Shown here piece after piece: positions 24,274 to 33,189 of a DNA stretch of 64,000 nucleotides. A program made the translations under genes and the position numbers. The notes under the pieces are model-generated. The model was not told where the DNA came from and did not search any database. It worked only from the letters and a program-made list of their open reading frames with translations. Origin of the DNA: Streptomyces fuscichromogenes (lineage in GTDB: Bacteria; Actinomycetota; Actinomycetes; Streptomycetales; Streptomycetaceae); assembly GCF_014645815.1 (NCBI RefSeq), contig NZ_BMML01000003.1, positions 372,001-436,000 of the forward strand, given 5' to 3'. Numbering within the stretch: position 1 is the stretch's first letter; each line of letters opens with the position of its first letter.

Positions 24274-25221
24274 TCACCGCCCCGGGCGCGGTGGTGCCTC
24301 GGTGATGTCGAGGAAGACCTGGTCCGCCTGCGGCCAGCGGTCGGACACGGTCTTCTTGATGCGTACGGAGACCGTCTCGACCTCCTCGCTGTCCAGGCCG
24401 GGGACCAGGTCGATCCGGGCGGCGACGAGTGCCGAGTCCGGGCCGAGGCGCATGGTGAGCAGCTCGGCGACATTGTCGATCTCGGGCTCGCCATCGAGCA
24501 TGCAGCGGATGGCGGTGCGTACCTCGGGGCCGATGGCGGCGCCGATGAGCTGGTCGCGGGACTCGCGGGCCAGCCGGTAGGCGACGTACACGAGCAGCAG
24601 CCCGATGGCCAGGGAGGCCGCCGCCTCCCACGCCGGGTTCCCGGTGGCGAGGTGCAGTCCCATCCCCGCCATGGCGAGAACGACTCCGACCACGGCGGCG
24701 CTGTCCTCGGCGATGACCGTGCGATGCGCCGGGTCGTGGGCCGTACCGCCCTGCCGACGAGCCTGGTACAGCGCCCGCAGCAGCGAACCGCCCTCGGCGA
24801 GCAGTGCGACCGCGAGCACGGCGATTCCGGCGGCATAGCGCGGCACCGACACGGTCTCGGTGCTGTGCAGGGCCTCTGCCGCCTGGACGAAGGAGAAGCA
24901 GGCGCCCATGACGAAGATGCCGATCGCGGCGAGCAGCGACCAGAACCACCGTTCCTTGCCGTAACCGAACGGATGCCACCGGTCAGGCGGACGACGGCTG
25001 CGGTGCAGTGCGGTGAGCAGGAAGATCTCGTTGAGGCTGTCGGCCGCCGAATGCGCGGCCTCGGACAGCAGGGAGGGCGAGGAGGCGACGAACCCGCCGA
25101 CGGCCTTGGCGACGGCGATGACCAGATTCGCGACCAGCGCGACGACGACGGTCACGCGGGTACGCCGGTCCGTACGGGCCCGCCGGGCCTGCTCGGCCGC
25201 GTTACCAACTCCTGCGGACAT
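24274..25221 (-). CDS. Cation diffusion facilitator family transporter
   Basis: The 315-residue protein has the CDF plan: six transmembrane helices starting VTVVVALVANLVIAVAKAV, the metal-site motif SEAAHSAADSLNE (His/Asp ligands in helix 2), the second site IAEDSAAVVGVVLAM in helix 5, and a C-terminal cytoplasmic metallochaperone-like domain with MLDGEPEIDNVAELLTMRLG. It exports divalent metal such as Zn(II) in exchange for protons. The ATG at 25221 is used; the longer upstream frame lacks coding character. The upstream gap holds a transposase relic. Confidence 0.92.
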   Translation of the reverse strand: MSAGVGNAAEQARRARTDRRTRVTVVVALVANLVIAVAKAVGGFVASSPSLLSEAAHSAADSLNEIFLLTALHRSRRPPDRWHPFGYGKERWFWSLLAAIGIFVMGACFSFVQAAEALHSTETVSVPRYAAGIAVLAVALLAEGGSLLRALYQARRQGGTAHDPAHRTVIAEDSAAVVGVVLAMAGMGLHLATGNPAWEAAASLAIGLLLVYVAYRLARESRDQLIGAAIGPEVRTAIRCMLDGEPEIDNVAELLTMRLGPDSALVAARIDLVPGLDSEEVETVSVRIKKTVSDRWPQADQVFLDITEAPPRPGR

Positions 25222-25464
25222 CACATCGCCCGCCCAAGCATCGCTTCGTACATCCGCCACCCCTTCCGTCACGTTCCGTACGGGGTGAGACGGGCGACGG
25301 TCCGCACGAGTGATCTGTGCACCACCGCACTCACGAGTGCCCGATATGAGTGACCTCACACGGGTGGGAGCGGACCAGCGGATGCTCCCCGCCGGGCTCA
25401 CGGGACGACACGACCGGGGCCCGGGTCTGGCCGGTCCTGCGTCAGGTCCCGGCGATCGGACTTG

Positions 25465-25641
25465 CTGACCGGGGGAAACCGTCACGACGTCACCCAGTTG
25501 ATGCCGTTGGTCGACGCGGTCCCTCGCACAGGCGGGCCGCGGGGGCGCCGGCGGAATCGGCGCAAGGCGGCTGTTCGCCTGTCCGCCGACTGCGGCCATC
25601 GTCCCGGAGGGATCGGGCTGGAGGACGAACAGCACCGGTGA
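25465..25641 (+). mobile_element. IS5-type transposase remnant
   Basis: A 58-codon stretch reads LTGGNRHDVTQLMPLVDAVP, a hallmark of DDE transposases of IS5-related actinobacterial elements, then degenerates (RKAAVRLSADCGHRPGG) and ends in TGA. It has no start, no catalytic residues beyond this block and no terminal repeats. The rest of 25222-25835 (about 430 bases) contains no gene I can support. Confidence 0.65.
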
Positions 25642-25835
25642 CAGGACGAGTCGGGGTGAGGAGTGGGGGAGTGCGGGACGAACGGCGGCGGATTCGGGCG
25701 GTGGTGGGCAGCGCAACCGTGCCTGGCAGTACACGACGTGAAGGCGAGGCCAGGCTCCTGTGTGGAGTTGGTGTCGCATCGGTGCCGGGTAGCTCATAGT
25801 GGACTGCTTCATGCCATCGATCTCTTCAGAAACGG

Positions 25836-26429
25836 ATGCCCGTGACCACCGCTGCCAGCGAGCCTTCCACCGAGCCTGTTCCCGGCCGGGTCTGGACGAT
25901 CCGTCTGACCGGGCATGCCGACCGCACCGCCACGGTCACCTGCACCACCGCGGCCTGCCGGATGCCGCCCCGCTCCAAGGACGTCGCCGGCCTGCGCGCG
26001 TTCGCCGCCCAGCATGCCGCCGCCCATGCTCGGGTCGCCACCGTCCACACCAACGCCTGGTGTCATTGCGGCTCCACGCAGTGCGCCGCCCACCCGGACA
26101 GGCCCGTCCACTGCGCGGGCGGCGTGGCGCTGGTCCTGCAGCACGACCCCCTGGTGGGACGCGTCTGGACGCTCGAAGAGGTCTGTGAGGCATGCGCCCC
26201 GCTGATCCCCAACGCCCGTGTCCTGGCCCGCGCCGCCCGGCCGGCCCGCGCGGGCCGCCGGGACGGACAGGCGCCGCCGGCCCAGGTGCCGATGCCCGCA
26301 CGGCCGGGTGTTCCCGGCGGCTTTTCCTCCCCCGCGGCCCAGCCCGCCGACAGCCCGGCCCGGCAGCCCCGCCGCCCACGCCGCACCTCTCGTCCCACCC
26401 AGCGGCGCGGTCAGGGGCAGGGGCGCTGA
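25836..26429 (+). CDS. Cys-rich hypothetical protein with disordered basic tail
   Basis: The 197-residue protein has a compact N-terminal region (VWTIRLTGHADRTATVTC) containing Cys/His groups that could bind zinc: C35...C41, W-C-H-C-GSTQC-AAH-...-H-C, and C-E-A-C near residue 117. The C-terminal third is Arg/Pro/Gln-rich and probably disordered. I do not recognise a named family. Similar Cys-rich small proteins occur on actinobacterial mobile elements, and a transposase relic lies just upstream, so acquired DNA is possible. The ATG is in a run of codons typical for the organism. Confidence 0.6.
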   Translation: MPVTTAASEPSTEPVPGRVWTIRLTGHADRTATVTCTTAACRMPPRSKDVAGLRAFAAQHAAAHARVATVHTNAWCHCGSTQCAAHPDRPVHCAGGVALVLQHDPLVGRVWTLEEVCEACAPLIPNARVLARAARPARAGRRDGQAPPAQVPMPARPGVPGGFSSPAAQPADSPARQPRRPRRTSRPTQRRGQGQGR

Positions 26430-26671
26430 ACAAGGGCCCGGTGGAGCCGGCGCGTGAGGCGGCGCCGCGGTGGCCGGGTGACCGCGGAGTCACCCGACCG
26501 GCGAACCAGCCACACCATCAGGCGAACCGGTCACACCATCAAAGGGCGACGTCTCGGTCCTCCCTCGTGCCGGGCGGGGCCTCCTCCCCGGCCCTGTGCG
26601 GCACACCCCGGGCGCCCGTCCGACCGGCTGAGGACGCCCTCTCGGCAGCCGCCCGACCGGGCGGCCGTGCG

Positions 26672-27868
26672 TCACCCGCGGACCGGCTCCGCGTCCCGCT
26701 CCTCCCTGGGCGAACGGGCGGCGGGCGTGGCGAACACGGCGGCCACCACCAGGACGAGCACCAGGATCAGGGCGTGCCGCAGACCGAAGTGCTCACCGAG
26801 GTAACCGAGGGAGGGCGGGCCCACCAGGAAGGCGACGTAGCCGACCGTCGCCGCCAGTGAGACGCGGGCGGCGGAGTCCGCGCCGGAGTCGCCGGCCGCG
26901 GAGAGCGCGACGGGGAACCCGAGCGACGCCCCGAGGCCCCACAGCACGGCCGCCGCGGCCGCCACCGCCTGGTTGTCCACGAAGATCACCAGGGCCAGTC
27001 CGGCAGCCCCGACGAGCGCGCTCCCGCACAGCGCCGCAGCCCGCCCGAACCGGTCCACGAACCGCCCGCCGACGAACCTCCCGAGAGTCATCGCGGCGGC
27101 GAACACGGCGTAGACGGCCGACCCCAGCGCCGCGTCGAAACCGTGCCCGTCCACCATCACCAGCGGCAGCCAGTCGTTCGCCGTGCCCTCGGCCATGGCG
27201 AGGGCGAGGATGACGCAGCCGATGAGCAGCAGCGCCGGGTCCTTCCACACCGCGGTGCGCGCCGCACCCGGCTCGCGGCTCTCGGCCGCGCTCTGGCGGC
27301 CCACTTCCACGGGGACGCTGCGGATGACCGACGCCAGCGCGGCCAGCACCACCGCGGCGACGACTGCCAGATGGACGACGACGGGGAAGCCGACCGCCGT
27401 CAGGCACATCCCGGCGACGGCGCCGAGGACGGTGCCGAGGCTGAAGAAGCCGTGCATGGCGGGCAGCGTCGAGCGGCCCAGCAGCCGTTCCACCTCCGCC
27501 CCCTCGACGTTGAGCGCCACCTCGCCGCCGCCCATGCCCAGTCCGAACAGGCCGAGGCCCACAGCGACCGCCGGGCCCGAACCGGTGGCGGCCCCGACGC
27601 CGACGACCACGGCACCGGCCGCGATGGCCGACGTGCCGGCCAGGATGACGAGCCGGGCACCCCAGCGGGCCACGAGCGCGCCGGAGAACAGGATGCCGAT
27701 CATCGAGCCGACCGACAGGCCGAAGAGGATCAGACCCATCTGCGCCGTGGAGGCGCCGAGCAGGTCGCGTACGTCCGGGGTGCGGGTCACCCAGGAGGAG
27801 ATCGTCAGACCGGGTGCGAAGAACAGGACGAAGACGGCGGTACGGCGCCGGGCCAGGTCGGCGGTCAT
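26672..27868 (-). CDS. MFS transporter (12-TM)
   Basis: The ATG at 27868 gives 398 residues with twelve predicted helices. An MFS signature lies between helices 2 and 3 (SGALVARWGARLVILAG) and a related one in the second half (VGGRFVDRFGRAAALCG). The pattern (ISSWVTRTPDVRDLLGASTA...GGGEVALNVEGAEVERLLGR) is that of FucP-unrelated MFS permeases frequently paired with TetR regulators. It faces a TetR gene across a 106-base region with two TGTAC dyads, so it is probably repressed by that protein. The substrate is unknown. Confidence 0.9.
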   Translation of the reverse strand: MTADLARRRTAVFVLFFAPGLTISSWVTRTPDVRDLLGASTAQMGLILFGLSVGSMIGILFSGALVARWGARLVILAGTSAIAAGAVVVGVGAATGSGPAVAVGLGLFGLGMGGGEVALNVEGAEVERLLGRSTLPAMHGFFSLGTVLGAVAGMCLTAVGFPVVVHLAVVAAVVLAALASVIRSVPVEVGRQSAAESREPGAARTAVWKDPALLLIGCVILALAMAEGTANDWLPLVMVDGHGFDAALGSAVYAVFAAAMTLGRFVGGRFVDRFGRAAALCGSALVGAAGLALVIFVDNQAVAAAAAVLWGLGASLGFPVALSAAGDSGADSAARVSLAATVGYVAFLVGPPSLGYLGEHFGLRHALILVLVLVVAAVFATPAARSPREERDAEPVRG

Positions 27869-27902
27869 GGGCGGTGGCTCCAGAGGTGTCCGTGCAAAAG
27901 TC

Positions 27903-27938
27903 TGTACGACCGTACACACTCACCTGTACATCTGTACA
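27903..27938. promoter_or_regulatory. Twin TetR operators between MFS and TetR genes
   Basis: Two 14-base dyads, TGTACGACCGTACA (27903-27916) and TGTACATCTGTACA (27925-27938), share the form TGTACN-N2-NGTACA. Their centres are 22 bp apart, two helical turns, as expected for cooperative TetR binding. The second lies about 37 bases before the TetR GTG. Confidence 0.8.
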
Positions 27939-27974
27939 CACTCCGGAGCGGCCGACCCATGACACATTGAGGGC

Positions 27975-28562
27975 GTGAGCGGCACACGACGCGAGATCCC
28001 GAACGATCCCGGACGCAAGGAGCGCATTCTCGATGCGGCCCTCGACGTGATCGCGGAGGGCGGCGTGCACAGGACCACCCATCGGAAGATCGCGGCACGG
28101 GCGGAGGTGCCGCTCGGCTCCCTGACGTACTACTTCGACGGGATGTCGGACCTGTTGGCCCAGGCCTTCGCGCGGCTGTCGGACACCATGTCCGAGCTCT
28201 ACCGGCGGACCCTGCAGTCCGCCGGCTCCACGGCCGAGGCCGAGGCCGCCGTCGTCGAGCTGATCTGCGGTCCGGCCTACGCCACGGACCGCGACATGAC
28301 GCTCATCTTCGAGATGTACGCCTACGCCAACCACAACGAGGCGGTCTCCGTCACCACCTGCACCTGGCTCGAACGCAGCCGGGACAGCCTCGCCCTGCAC
28401 TTCACGCCCGGCGTGTCCCGCGCGCTCGACGCGCTGATCGAGGGCTGGCCGATGCACCGCGCCTTCGCCGACGCGCCGCTGGACCGGCGCCTCGTCACCG
28501 AGACCGTGCACGCGATCGTCGCCGCGGGCCCGGCCCTGTCCACGAACGGGGACGGTGCCTGA
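27975..28562 (+). CDS. TetR family transcriptional regulator
   Basis: A GTG start gives 195 residues. The N-terminal helix-turn-helix is RKERILDAALDVIAEGGVHR-TTHRKIAARAEVPLGSLTYYFDG (~14-56), followed by a helical ligand domain. TetR dimers bind short dyads and leave them on ligand binding. The divergent MFS gene and the twin TGTAC operators make it the probable local repressor and autoregulator of that exporter. Confidence 0.9.
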   Translation: MSGTRREIPNDPGRKERILDAALDVIAEGGVHRTTHRKIAARAEVPLGSLTYYFDGMSDLLAQAFARLSDTMSELYRRTLQSAGSTAEAEAAVVELICGPAYATDRDMTLIFEMYAYANHNEAVSVTTCTWLERSRDSLALHFTPGVSRALDALIEGWPMHRAFADAPLDRRLVTETVHAIVAAGPALSTNGDGA

Positions 28563-28717
28563 GCAGCCGGCCGGAGCGGCGGTCACGGGCCCGGCGCGAG
28601 GTAGCAGCGCGCGAGGTCGCAGGCGGAGCCGACGCAGGTGAGCGGCTGTTCGCACGGGCCGGGGCGTGCCGGCGGCTCGACGCGCGGTTCGCCGCGGCTC
28701 CGGCGATGGTGACGGAC

Positions 28718-28754
28718 GCCTCGTTCACGCCTGAGGCACCTGCGTGAACGAGGC
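28718..28754 (-). terminator. Strong hairpin after the GMC oxidoreductase gene
   Basis: A perfect 13-bp stem GCCTCGTTCACGC / GCGTGAACGAGGC with an 11-base loop lies 11 bases past the stop. It may serve the GMC gene and, read the other way, the TetR gene ending at 28562. Confidence 0.75.
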
Positions 28755-28765
28755 CCGGTCATGAC

Positions 28766-30400
28766 TCAGAAGACGCGCCCGACATCCTGGCGGACGATGG
28801 CCGCCATACTGTGCTCGGCCAGGGCCGCGATGGTCATGGACGGGTTGCAGGCACCCGTGGAGCCCGGGATCCGGGCGCCGTCGAGGACGTAGAGGCCGTG
28901 ATGGCCGAGAACGCGCCCGTGCAGGTCGACGGCGTCGCCCATGGGCACTCCGCCCAGGGCATGCCAGGTGGAGGGCGCTTCGGCGTTGGTGTCGATCATC
29001 ATGCCACCGCCCGCCTGGGCGAGCGCCCGCATGCGTGCCGCGATGAGCTGTTGCAGGGCGGCGTCGCCGGAGGACGGCCAGGTCAGCACGGCGTCGTCCG
29101 TGTCCGCGTCGTACGCCCAGGTGCCGGCGGCCTCGACCAGGCCGAAGCCGATGACCGACATCGCCTTGACGCCCGGCTGCTGGATCGGGGACCCGGCGTG
29201 GACGACGGTGAGCGGGATGGCGCTGTCCGGAACCCGGCCGCCCACACAGGCGGGGCCGCCCTGCTGGGTGCCGATGTCGCCGTCCATCCCGATCCAGGCG
29301 TAGATCCGGTCGCCGTTGTTGCCCCACTGCGTGCCGATGGCATCGGGCAGATCGGGTGTCAGGCCCTTGGCGCGCGACTTGACCAGGAGCCGGGTCGTGC
29401 CGGGGGAACCGGCGTTGAGGAAGACGGCGTCGGCGACGATGCGCTTCTTCTCCTGGACGTTTCCCCCGGTGTCGATGCGGTCGACGGACAGCACCCATCG
29501 CCGGTTCGCGTCGAGCGCGATGTCACGGACGACGTTCAGTGGCGCCACTTCGACGAGTCCGGTCGATTCCGCCTGGGCGAGGTAGGTGACGTCGATCGAG
29601 TGCTTGCCGCCGTTGTTGACGCCGAAGGCGATGTCGCTGGTGGTGTACGTCGCGTCGTACTGGCCGTACAACTCGCCGCGGACGTAGCTCCAGTCGATGG
29701 GCAGCGGCACGTGGAACGGTGTGAGGCCCGCGGCGGGGGCGGTGCTCTCGAAGAGCCGGGACGACGCGTAGGGATCGCTGGCCAGGACGTCGTAGGGAAT
29801 GGTGGAGATCCCCAGGGCACGGGCGACGGTGGGGTAGGCCCACCGGTCCAGGTCGTCGTACAGGCCGGCCGCCACGGGTATGGACGCGGCGAAGTCCTCC
29901 TTGGCCGGCTGCAACGTCATGCCGTGGTACATGATCGACCCGCCGCCCACCGCGGCCCCGCACATGGCGGTCATGCCGTCGCCGGCCACGGCCTCCAGGA
30001 CACCGGTGTAGGGCGTCCACGTCTTGTCCACGCCGGGGATGACGCTGTGATCGGTGAGCCACGCGGACCGGTTGTCCATGGTCGCGAAGCGGCAGAAGGT
30101 GGTGGCGTCGGGGCCGGTGGGCCAGCGTCGCCCGCGTTCCAGCACCAGGGTGGTCACCCCGGCCTGGGCCAGCCTCAGGGCGGTCACTCCACCGCCGAAG
30201 CCGGTGCCGACGACGACGGCTCGCGCACGCTCCTCCGTCACCGGAGCGGACGAGGGCGGCACGGACGCGGAGGTCGCGGCCCGTGCGGTGGTGGCACCGG
30301 CCACGGAACCGGTGAGCGCGGCCGCGCCGAACAAGGCCGCGCCGAGGAGGCGTCGGCGATCCATACCGGGTGCGGACTGAGCGGAAGCACTGTCGGGCAT
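28766..30400 (-). CDS. Tat-exported GMC oxidoreductase, cholesterol-oxidase-like
   Basis: About 544 residues. A twin-arginine signal peptide (MDRRRLLGAALFGAAALTGS, ~13-32) ends near TTARAATS. The FAD Rossmann motif VVGTGFGGGVTALRLAQAG follows. The GGG loop (CGAAVGGGSIMYHGM), FLNAGSPGTTRLLV and the C-terminal active-site region (TWHALGGVPMGDAV, ARIPGSTGACNPSMTIAALAEHSM) place the His and Asn of class I cholesterol oxidase. The second-half substrate residues differ from the Streptomyces enzyme, so the true alcohol or sterol substrate is open. Upstream starts at 30424 and 30364 are alternatives. It is divergent from a TetR gene with a dyad between them. Confidence 0.85.
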   Translation of the reverse strand: MPDSASAQSAPGMDRRRLLGAALFGAAALTGSVAGATTARAATSASVPPSSAPVTEERARAVVVGTGFGGGVTALRLAQAGVTTLVLERGRRWPTGPDATTFCRFATMDNRSAWLTDHSVIPGVDKTWTPYTGVLEAVAGDGMTAMCGAAVGGGSIMYHGMTLQPAKEDFAASIPVAAGLYDDLDRWAYPTVARALGISTIPYDVLASDPYASSRLFESTAPAAGLTPFHVPLPIDWSYVRGELYGQYDATYTTSDIAFGVNNGGKHSIDVTYLAQAESTGLVEVAPLNVVRDIALDANRRWVLSVDRIDTGGNVQEKKRIVADAVFLNAGSPGTTRLLVKSRAKGLTPDLPDAIGTQWGNNGDRIYAWIGMDGDIGTQQGGPACVGGRVPDSAIPLTVVHAGSPIQQPGVKAMSVIGFGLVEAAGTWAYDADTDDAVLTWPSSGDAALQQLIAARMRALAQAGGGMMIDTNAEAPSTWHALGGVPMGDAVDLHGRVLGHHGLYVLDGARIPGSTGACNPSMTIAALAEHSMAAIVRQDVGRVF

Positions 30401-30613
30401 GGGGGATCCCATCGGATGGGCCACTCATGGGCTACGGACCCACGGGGCCGGACTGTGTGGGGAACGGAGGGATGCCTGAGCGAGGTGAAGAGAGGCCGGG
30501 AACCCGGGCGTTGACTTCGAGCAGTCGTGCGGGTTGCGGCCGCAACGCCGTACCAGGCCACATCGAGTTGATGTGTCCATGGCGTTTCTGGCGTCGCCAC
30601 CGTAGCACCGTCT

Positions 30614-30644
30614 GTCGCACTGTGCCATTAAGTCGCAGTGTGAC
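30614..30644. promoter_or_regulatory. Dyad operator between GMC oxidase and TetR genes
   Basis: GTCGCACTG (30614-30622) and CAGTGTGAC (30636-30644) are inverted with one mismatch in nine and a 13-base spacer. The dyad lies 40 bases before the TetR GTG and some 210 bases from the GMC start. Confidence 0.6.
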
Positions 30645-30684
30645 GTGAACTAAGATCGGCGAAGCCGAGTCGAGGGGGAGGCGC

Positions 30685-31404
30685 GTGACCGGAAGACCTG
30701 AAGGGCGTGCCGGCAGGCCGCCGTTGACGGAGCGGCGCCGCAACGCGACACGTATGGAGATCGCCGACGAGGCGGTGCGCCTCTTCGTCGTGCAGGGCGT
30801 GGCGGCGACCACCGCGGAGGACATCGCCTCCGCGGCGGGGGTCTCCACCCGCACTCTGTGGCGCTACTTCCGTTCCAAGGAGGAGTGCGTCCGCCCCCTT
30901 CTCGCCGCGGGTATCGAGATGGCGACCGAGCGTCTGCGGGCTTACTGGAGAGGCGACGGCTCGTTCGCTCATGCGATCTCCGGCTTCGACGATCCGGGGA
31001 CGGTCGCAGCGCAGCCCATCGAGGCGCTCCGCGACCTCGTGCGGTTGAGCCGGGACGAGCCGGGGCTGCGCGCCGTATGGCTGGAGGCGCACTTCGACGC
31101 CGAAGAGGTGTTCGCGGGCGTGATCGCCGAGGGCACGGGTCGCTCTGCGCGTGACCTCGCGGTCCGGGTGGAGGCAGGCATGCTCAACGCCGCGTTGCGC
31201 GTCGCCGTGGAGGACTGGGCGGTGCAGCCAGTGGAGCCGGAGGGGCCGTCCCTCGGCGAGGCTCTGGCCGCGGCGCTTCTTCTGGTGGCCCGGCTCTTCG
31301 AGACCGGGGCCGCCGACGCCTCCGGTGCGACGCGATTGCTTCGTCTCTCCGTCATCGGTCCCGCCGCACGCGACGATCCGTCGGACCGCCGCGTCACCGA
31401 TTGA
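30685..31404 (+). CDS. TetR family transcriptional regulator
   Basis: A GTG start after GGGGGAGG gives 239 residues. The HTH region is ATRMEIADEAVRLFVVQGVA-ATTAEDIASAAGVSTRTLWRYF (~21-62), followed by a helical ligand domain. It is divergent from the GMC oxidoreductase across a dyad. Its stop codon overlaps a TTG that opens a relic of an NADH:flavin oxidoreductase (31401), suggesting that it once headed a small redox operon. Confidence 0.88.
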   Translation: MTGRPEGRAGRPPLTERRRNATRMEIADEAVRLFVVQGVAATTAEDIASAAGVSTRTLWRYFRSKEECVRPLLAAGIEMATERLRAYWRGDGSFAHAISGFDDPGTVAAQPIEALRDLVRLSRDEPGLRAVWLEAHFDAEEVFAGVIAEGTGRSARDLAVRVEAGMLNAALRVAVEDWAVQPVEPEGPSLGEALAAALLLVARLFETGAADASGATRLLRLSVIGPAARDDPSDRRVTD

Positions 31405-31460
31405 CAAGCCCGACGCGGCTGTTCGCCCCTGTCGCACTGGGGCCCATGGCGCTGCGAGGG
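31401..31460 (+). pseudogene. N-terminal relic of an NADH:flavin oxidoreductase (old yellow enzyme family)
   Basis: The TTG overlapping the TetR stop opens MTSPTRLFAPVALGPMALR, matching the start of old-yellow-enzyme family proteins (LFxPVxLGxxxLRNR). The homology stops after 19 residues and the remaining ~55 codons are unlike the family. No continuation is visible in other frames. The rest of 31461-31687 holds nothing I can support. Confidence 0.35.
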
Positions 31461-31687
31461 CTGCGGCACGGTCACGCCCGCGCCTGCCGGTCACGTGCTG
31501 CGGGCCCGTCCACGACCCTGCGGCCGATCGCGCACGGCGGCCCCTCGCCGGCCCTCGGCGCACCGCGACACGCGGCGAGTGCACGTGGCGTCGGTCGGCG
31601 GGGGCGCCCCGGAGGCCGGCCGTGACGCGCACTTCGCGGCCTGCCGGTGTCGGGGCGCGGCCCGGTCCTCGGCCCTTGGGTGCGGTG

Positions 31688-32413
31688 CTACGTGTCCGAC
31701 GTGCGGCCCCGCGCGACCAGTTCCCTGACCTCTTCCGCGGACACGGGCACCCCGGGTGTGTCGAAGAACCAACGCTGGGCGTCCTGCCGGCTCAGGCCCT
31801 CGGGCCGCTCGGCCATGTAGGGCTGGACGTAGACGGGTGTGCCCGGCTGGCTGGGCCGACTCTGGGACAGGGTGCCGATGTCGACGGCGTCGTAGCCCAG
31901 GGCGTCCAGCAATCGGCTCACCGCCTGTTTGGCCGACGGGTCGTCGCCCGCGATGGGCAGGGCGCTGCGGTCCGGGGCTCCTGCCGGGCGGGCGCTGGTG
32001 GCCAGGCGGTGGAAGTCGATGTTGTTGAAGGCCTTCACGACGTGGGATCGGGACAGGTGCCGCTGCGTCAACTCGCTGGAGGTCAGCTCCGACGAGTCCA
32101 GGGCGGTGATCCGGCCGTCGCGCTCCGGGTAGTAGTTCATGGCGTCGATCACGGTCCTGCCCGCCAGCGATTCGGCGGGCAGTTGCGCATGGTTCCTGAA
32201 CGGGATGGCGGCCGCCACCAGTTCACCGGCCTCGACGGCCTCTTCCACGGTGACGGCGCGGGCGCCGGTACCGAGACGGGCGACGAGGTCGGCGAGGGTC
32301 TCAGGACCGCGGGAGTTGGTGACGAGCACCTGCAGCCTGGCCTTCACCGCCAGGCCGGCGAGCGCGCCGCCGATCATGCCGCTGCCGATGACAGCAAGGG
32401 TTCGTGTGGTCAT
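31688..32413 (-). CDS. NADPH:F420-oxidoreductase-like NAD(P)-binding protein
   Basis: The 241-residue protein has a Rossmann motif at its N-terminus (LAVIGSGMIGGALAGLAVKA) and the F420_oxidored family pattern: TNSRGPETLADLVARLG, VIDAMNYYPERDG, HVVKAFNNIDFHRLA and the C-terminal QSRPSQPGTPVY. Proteins of this family move hydride between NADP(H) and F420 or reduce dinucleotide-linked substrates; the partner is not determinable here. It is divergent from a TetR gene 110 bases away, which probably controls it. Confidence 0.88.
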   Translation of the reverse strand: MTTRTLAVIGSGMIGGALAGLAVKARLQVLVTNSRGPETLADLVARLGTGARAVTVEEAVEAGELVAAAIPFRNHAQLPAESLAGRTVIDAMNYYPERDGRITALDSSELTSSELTQRHLSRSHVVKAFNNIDFHRLATSARPAGAPDRSALPIAGDDPSAKQAVSRLLDALGYDAVDIGTLSQSRPSQPGTPVYVQPYMAERPEGLSRQDAQRWFFDTPGVPVSAEEVRELVARGRTSDT

Positions 32414-32450
32414 GGGTGCCTCATGTGATGTGCAACTTGAGTCCGTATGT

Positions 32451-32482
32451 GAAACTGAGTGTCACTGTAGGCATTGAGTTTC
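32451..32482. promoter_or_regulatory. Interrupted dyad between the F420-type reductase and its TetR gene
   Basis: GAAACT (32451-32456) and AGTTTC (32477-32482) are inverted across 20 bases, in a stretch that is AT-rich for this genome. It overlaps the expected promoters of both genes. Confidence 0.4.
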
Positions 32483-32523
32483 GTTCCTGCAAGTCAGGGT
32501 CGACGACCAGGTATGATCGCGGG

Positions 32524-33117
32524 GTGACCAGTGAAAGGCGGACGAGCACCAGAGCCATCGCGCGAGCCGCCGTACAAGCGGAGTTGGGGCAGGTGGCCTT
32601 CGAGCTGTTCCGTCGCGACGGCTTCGAGAAGGTCACGGTCGACGACCTCGCCGCGGCAGCCGGCGTCTCCCGCAGCACCTTCCTTCGCTACTTCGGAACC
32701 AAGGAGGACGCGGTTCTCGGCACCGCCGATGCCAGGGGTGAGCGGGTCGCCGAAGCGTTGCGCGCACGTCCCGCCCACGAGGGCGAGTGGACCGCGCTCC
32801 GGCAGGCCCTGGAGGTGGCGATCGAGCCCTATCACCAAGACCCGGCCGCCTCCCTCGCCATGACCCGCCTGATCCGTGACACTCCCGCGTTGTGTGCCCG
32901 GCAGTTGGAGAAGCAGCACGGTTGGCGCCCGGCCCTCGCACGGGCTCTCGCCGAACGCGCCGGCTCGGCGGGGGCACCGGCGATCGGGCAGTGGGTTCGT
33001 GCCTCCGCGGCCTTGGACTGTCTGAACGCGGCCGTCGACCACTGGAGCGACTCCGACGGCCGGTTCGACCTCGTCACCCTCCTCGACGAAGCCTTCGCCG
33101 CACTCGGCCCGAGCTGA
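32524..33117 (+). CDS. TetR family transcriptional regulator
   Basis: A GTG start gives 197 residues. The HTH is VAFELFRRDGFEKVTVDDLA-AAAGVSRSTFLRYFGTKEDAVL (~25-65), then an all-helical domain with QYVRASAALD-like C-terminal helices (GQWVRASAALDCLNAAVDHW). It faces the F420-type reductase and is the likely repressor of that gene and of itself. The ligand is unknown. Confidence 0.9.
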   Translation: MTSERRTSTRAIARAAVQAELGQVAFELFRRDGFEKVTVDDLAAAAGVSRSTFLRYFGTKEDAVLGTADARGERVAEALRARPAHEGEWTALRQALEVAIEPYHQDPAASLAMTRLIRDTPALCARQLEKQHGWRPALARALAERAGSAGAPAIGQWVRASAALDCLNAAVDHWSDSDGRFDLVTLLDEAFAALGPS

Positions 33118-33189
33118 GGGCCGTCCTGTCGGCCGGCACCGGCCCACGCAGCGTTGATACTCCACCGCGGTGGCAGGTGCCCTTCCCCC

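Noticed and set aside
28583..28690. Cys-containing minus-strand peptide (TCVGSACDLARCYLAPGP)
   Set aside because: No start codon or family match; it is probably chance coding between two genes.
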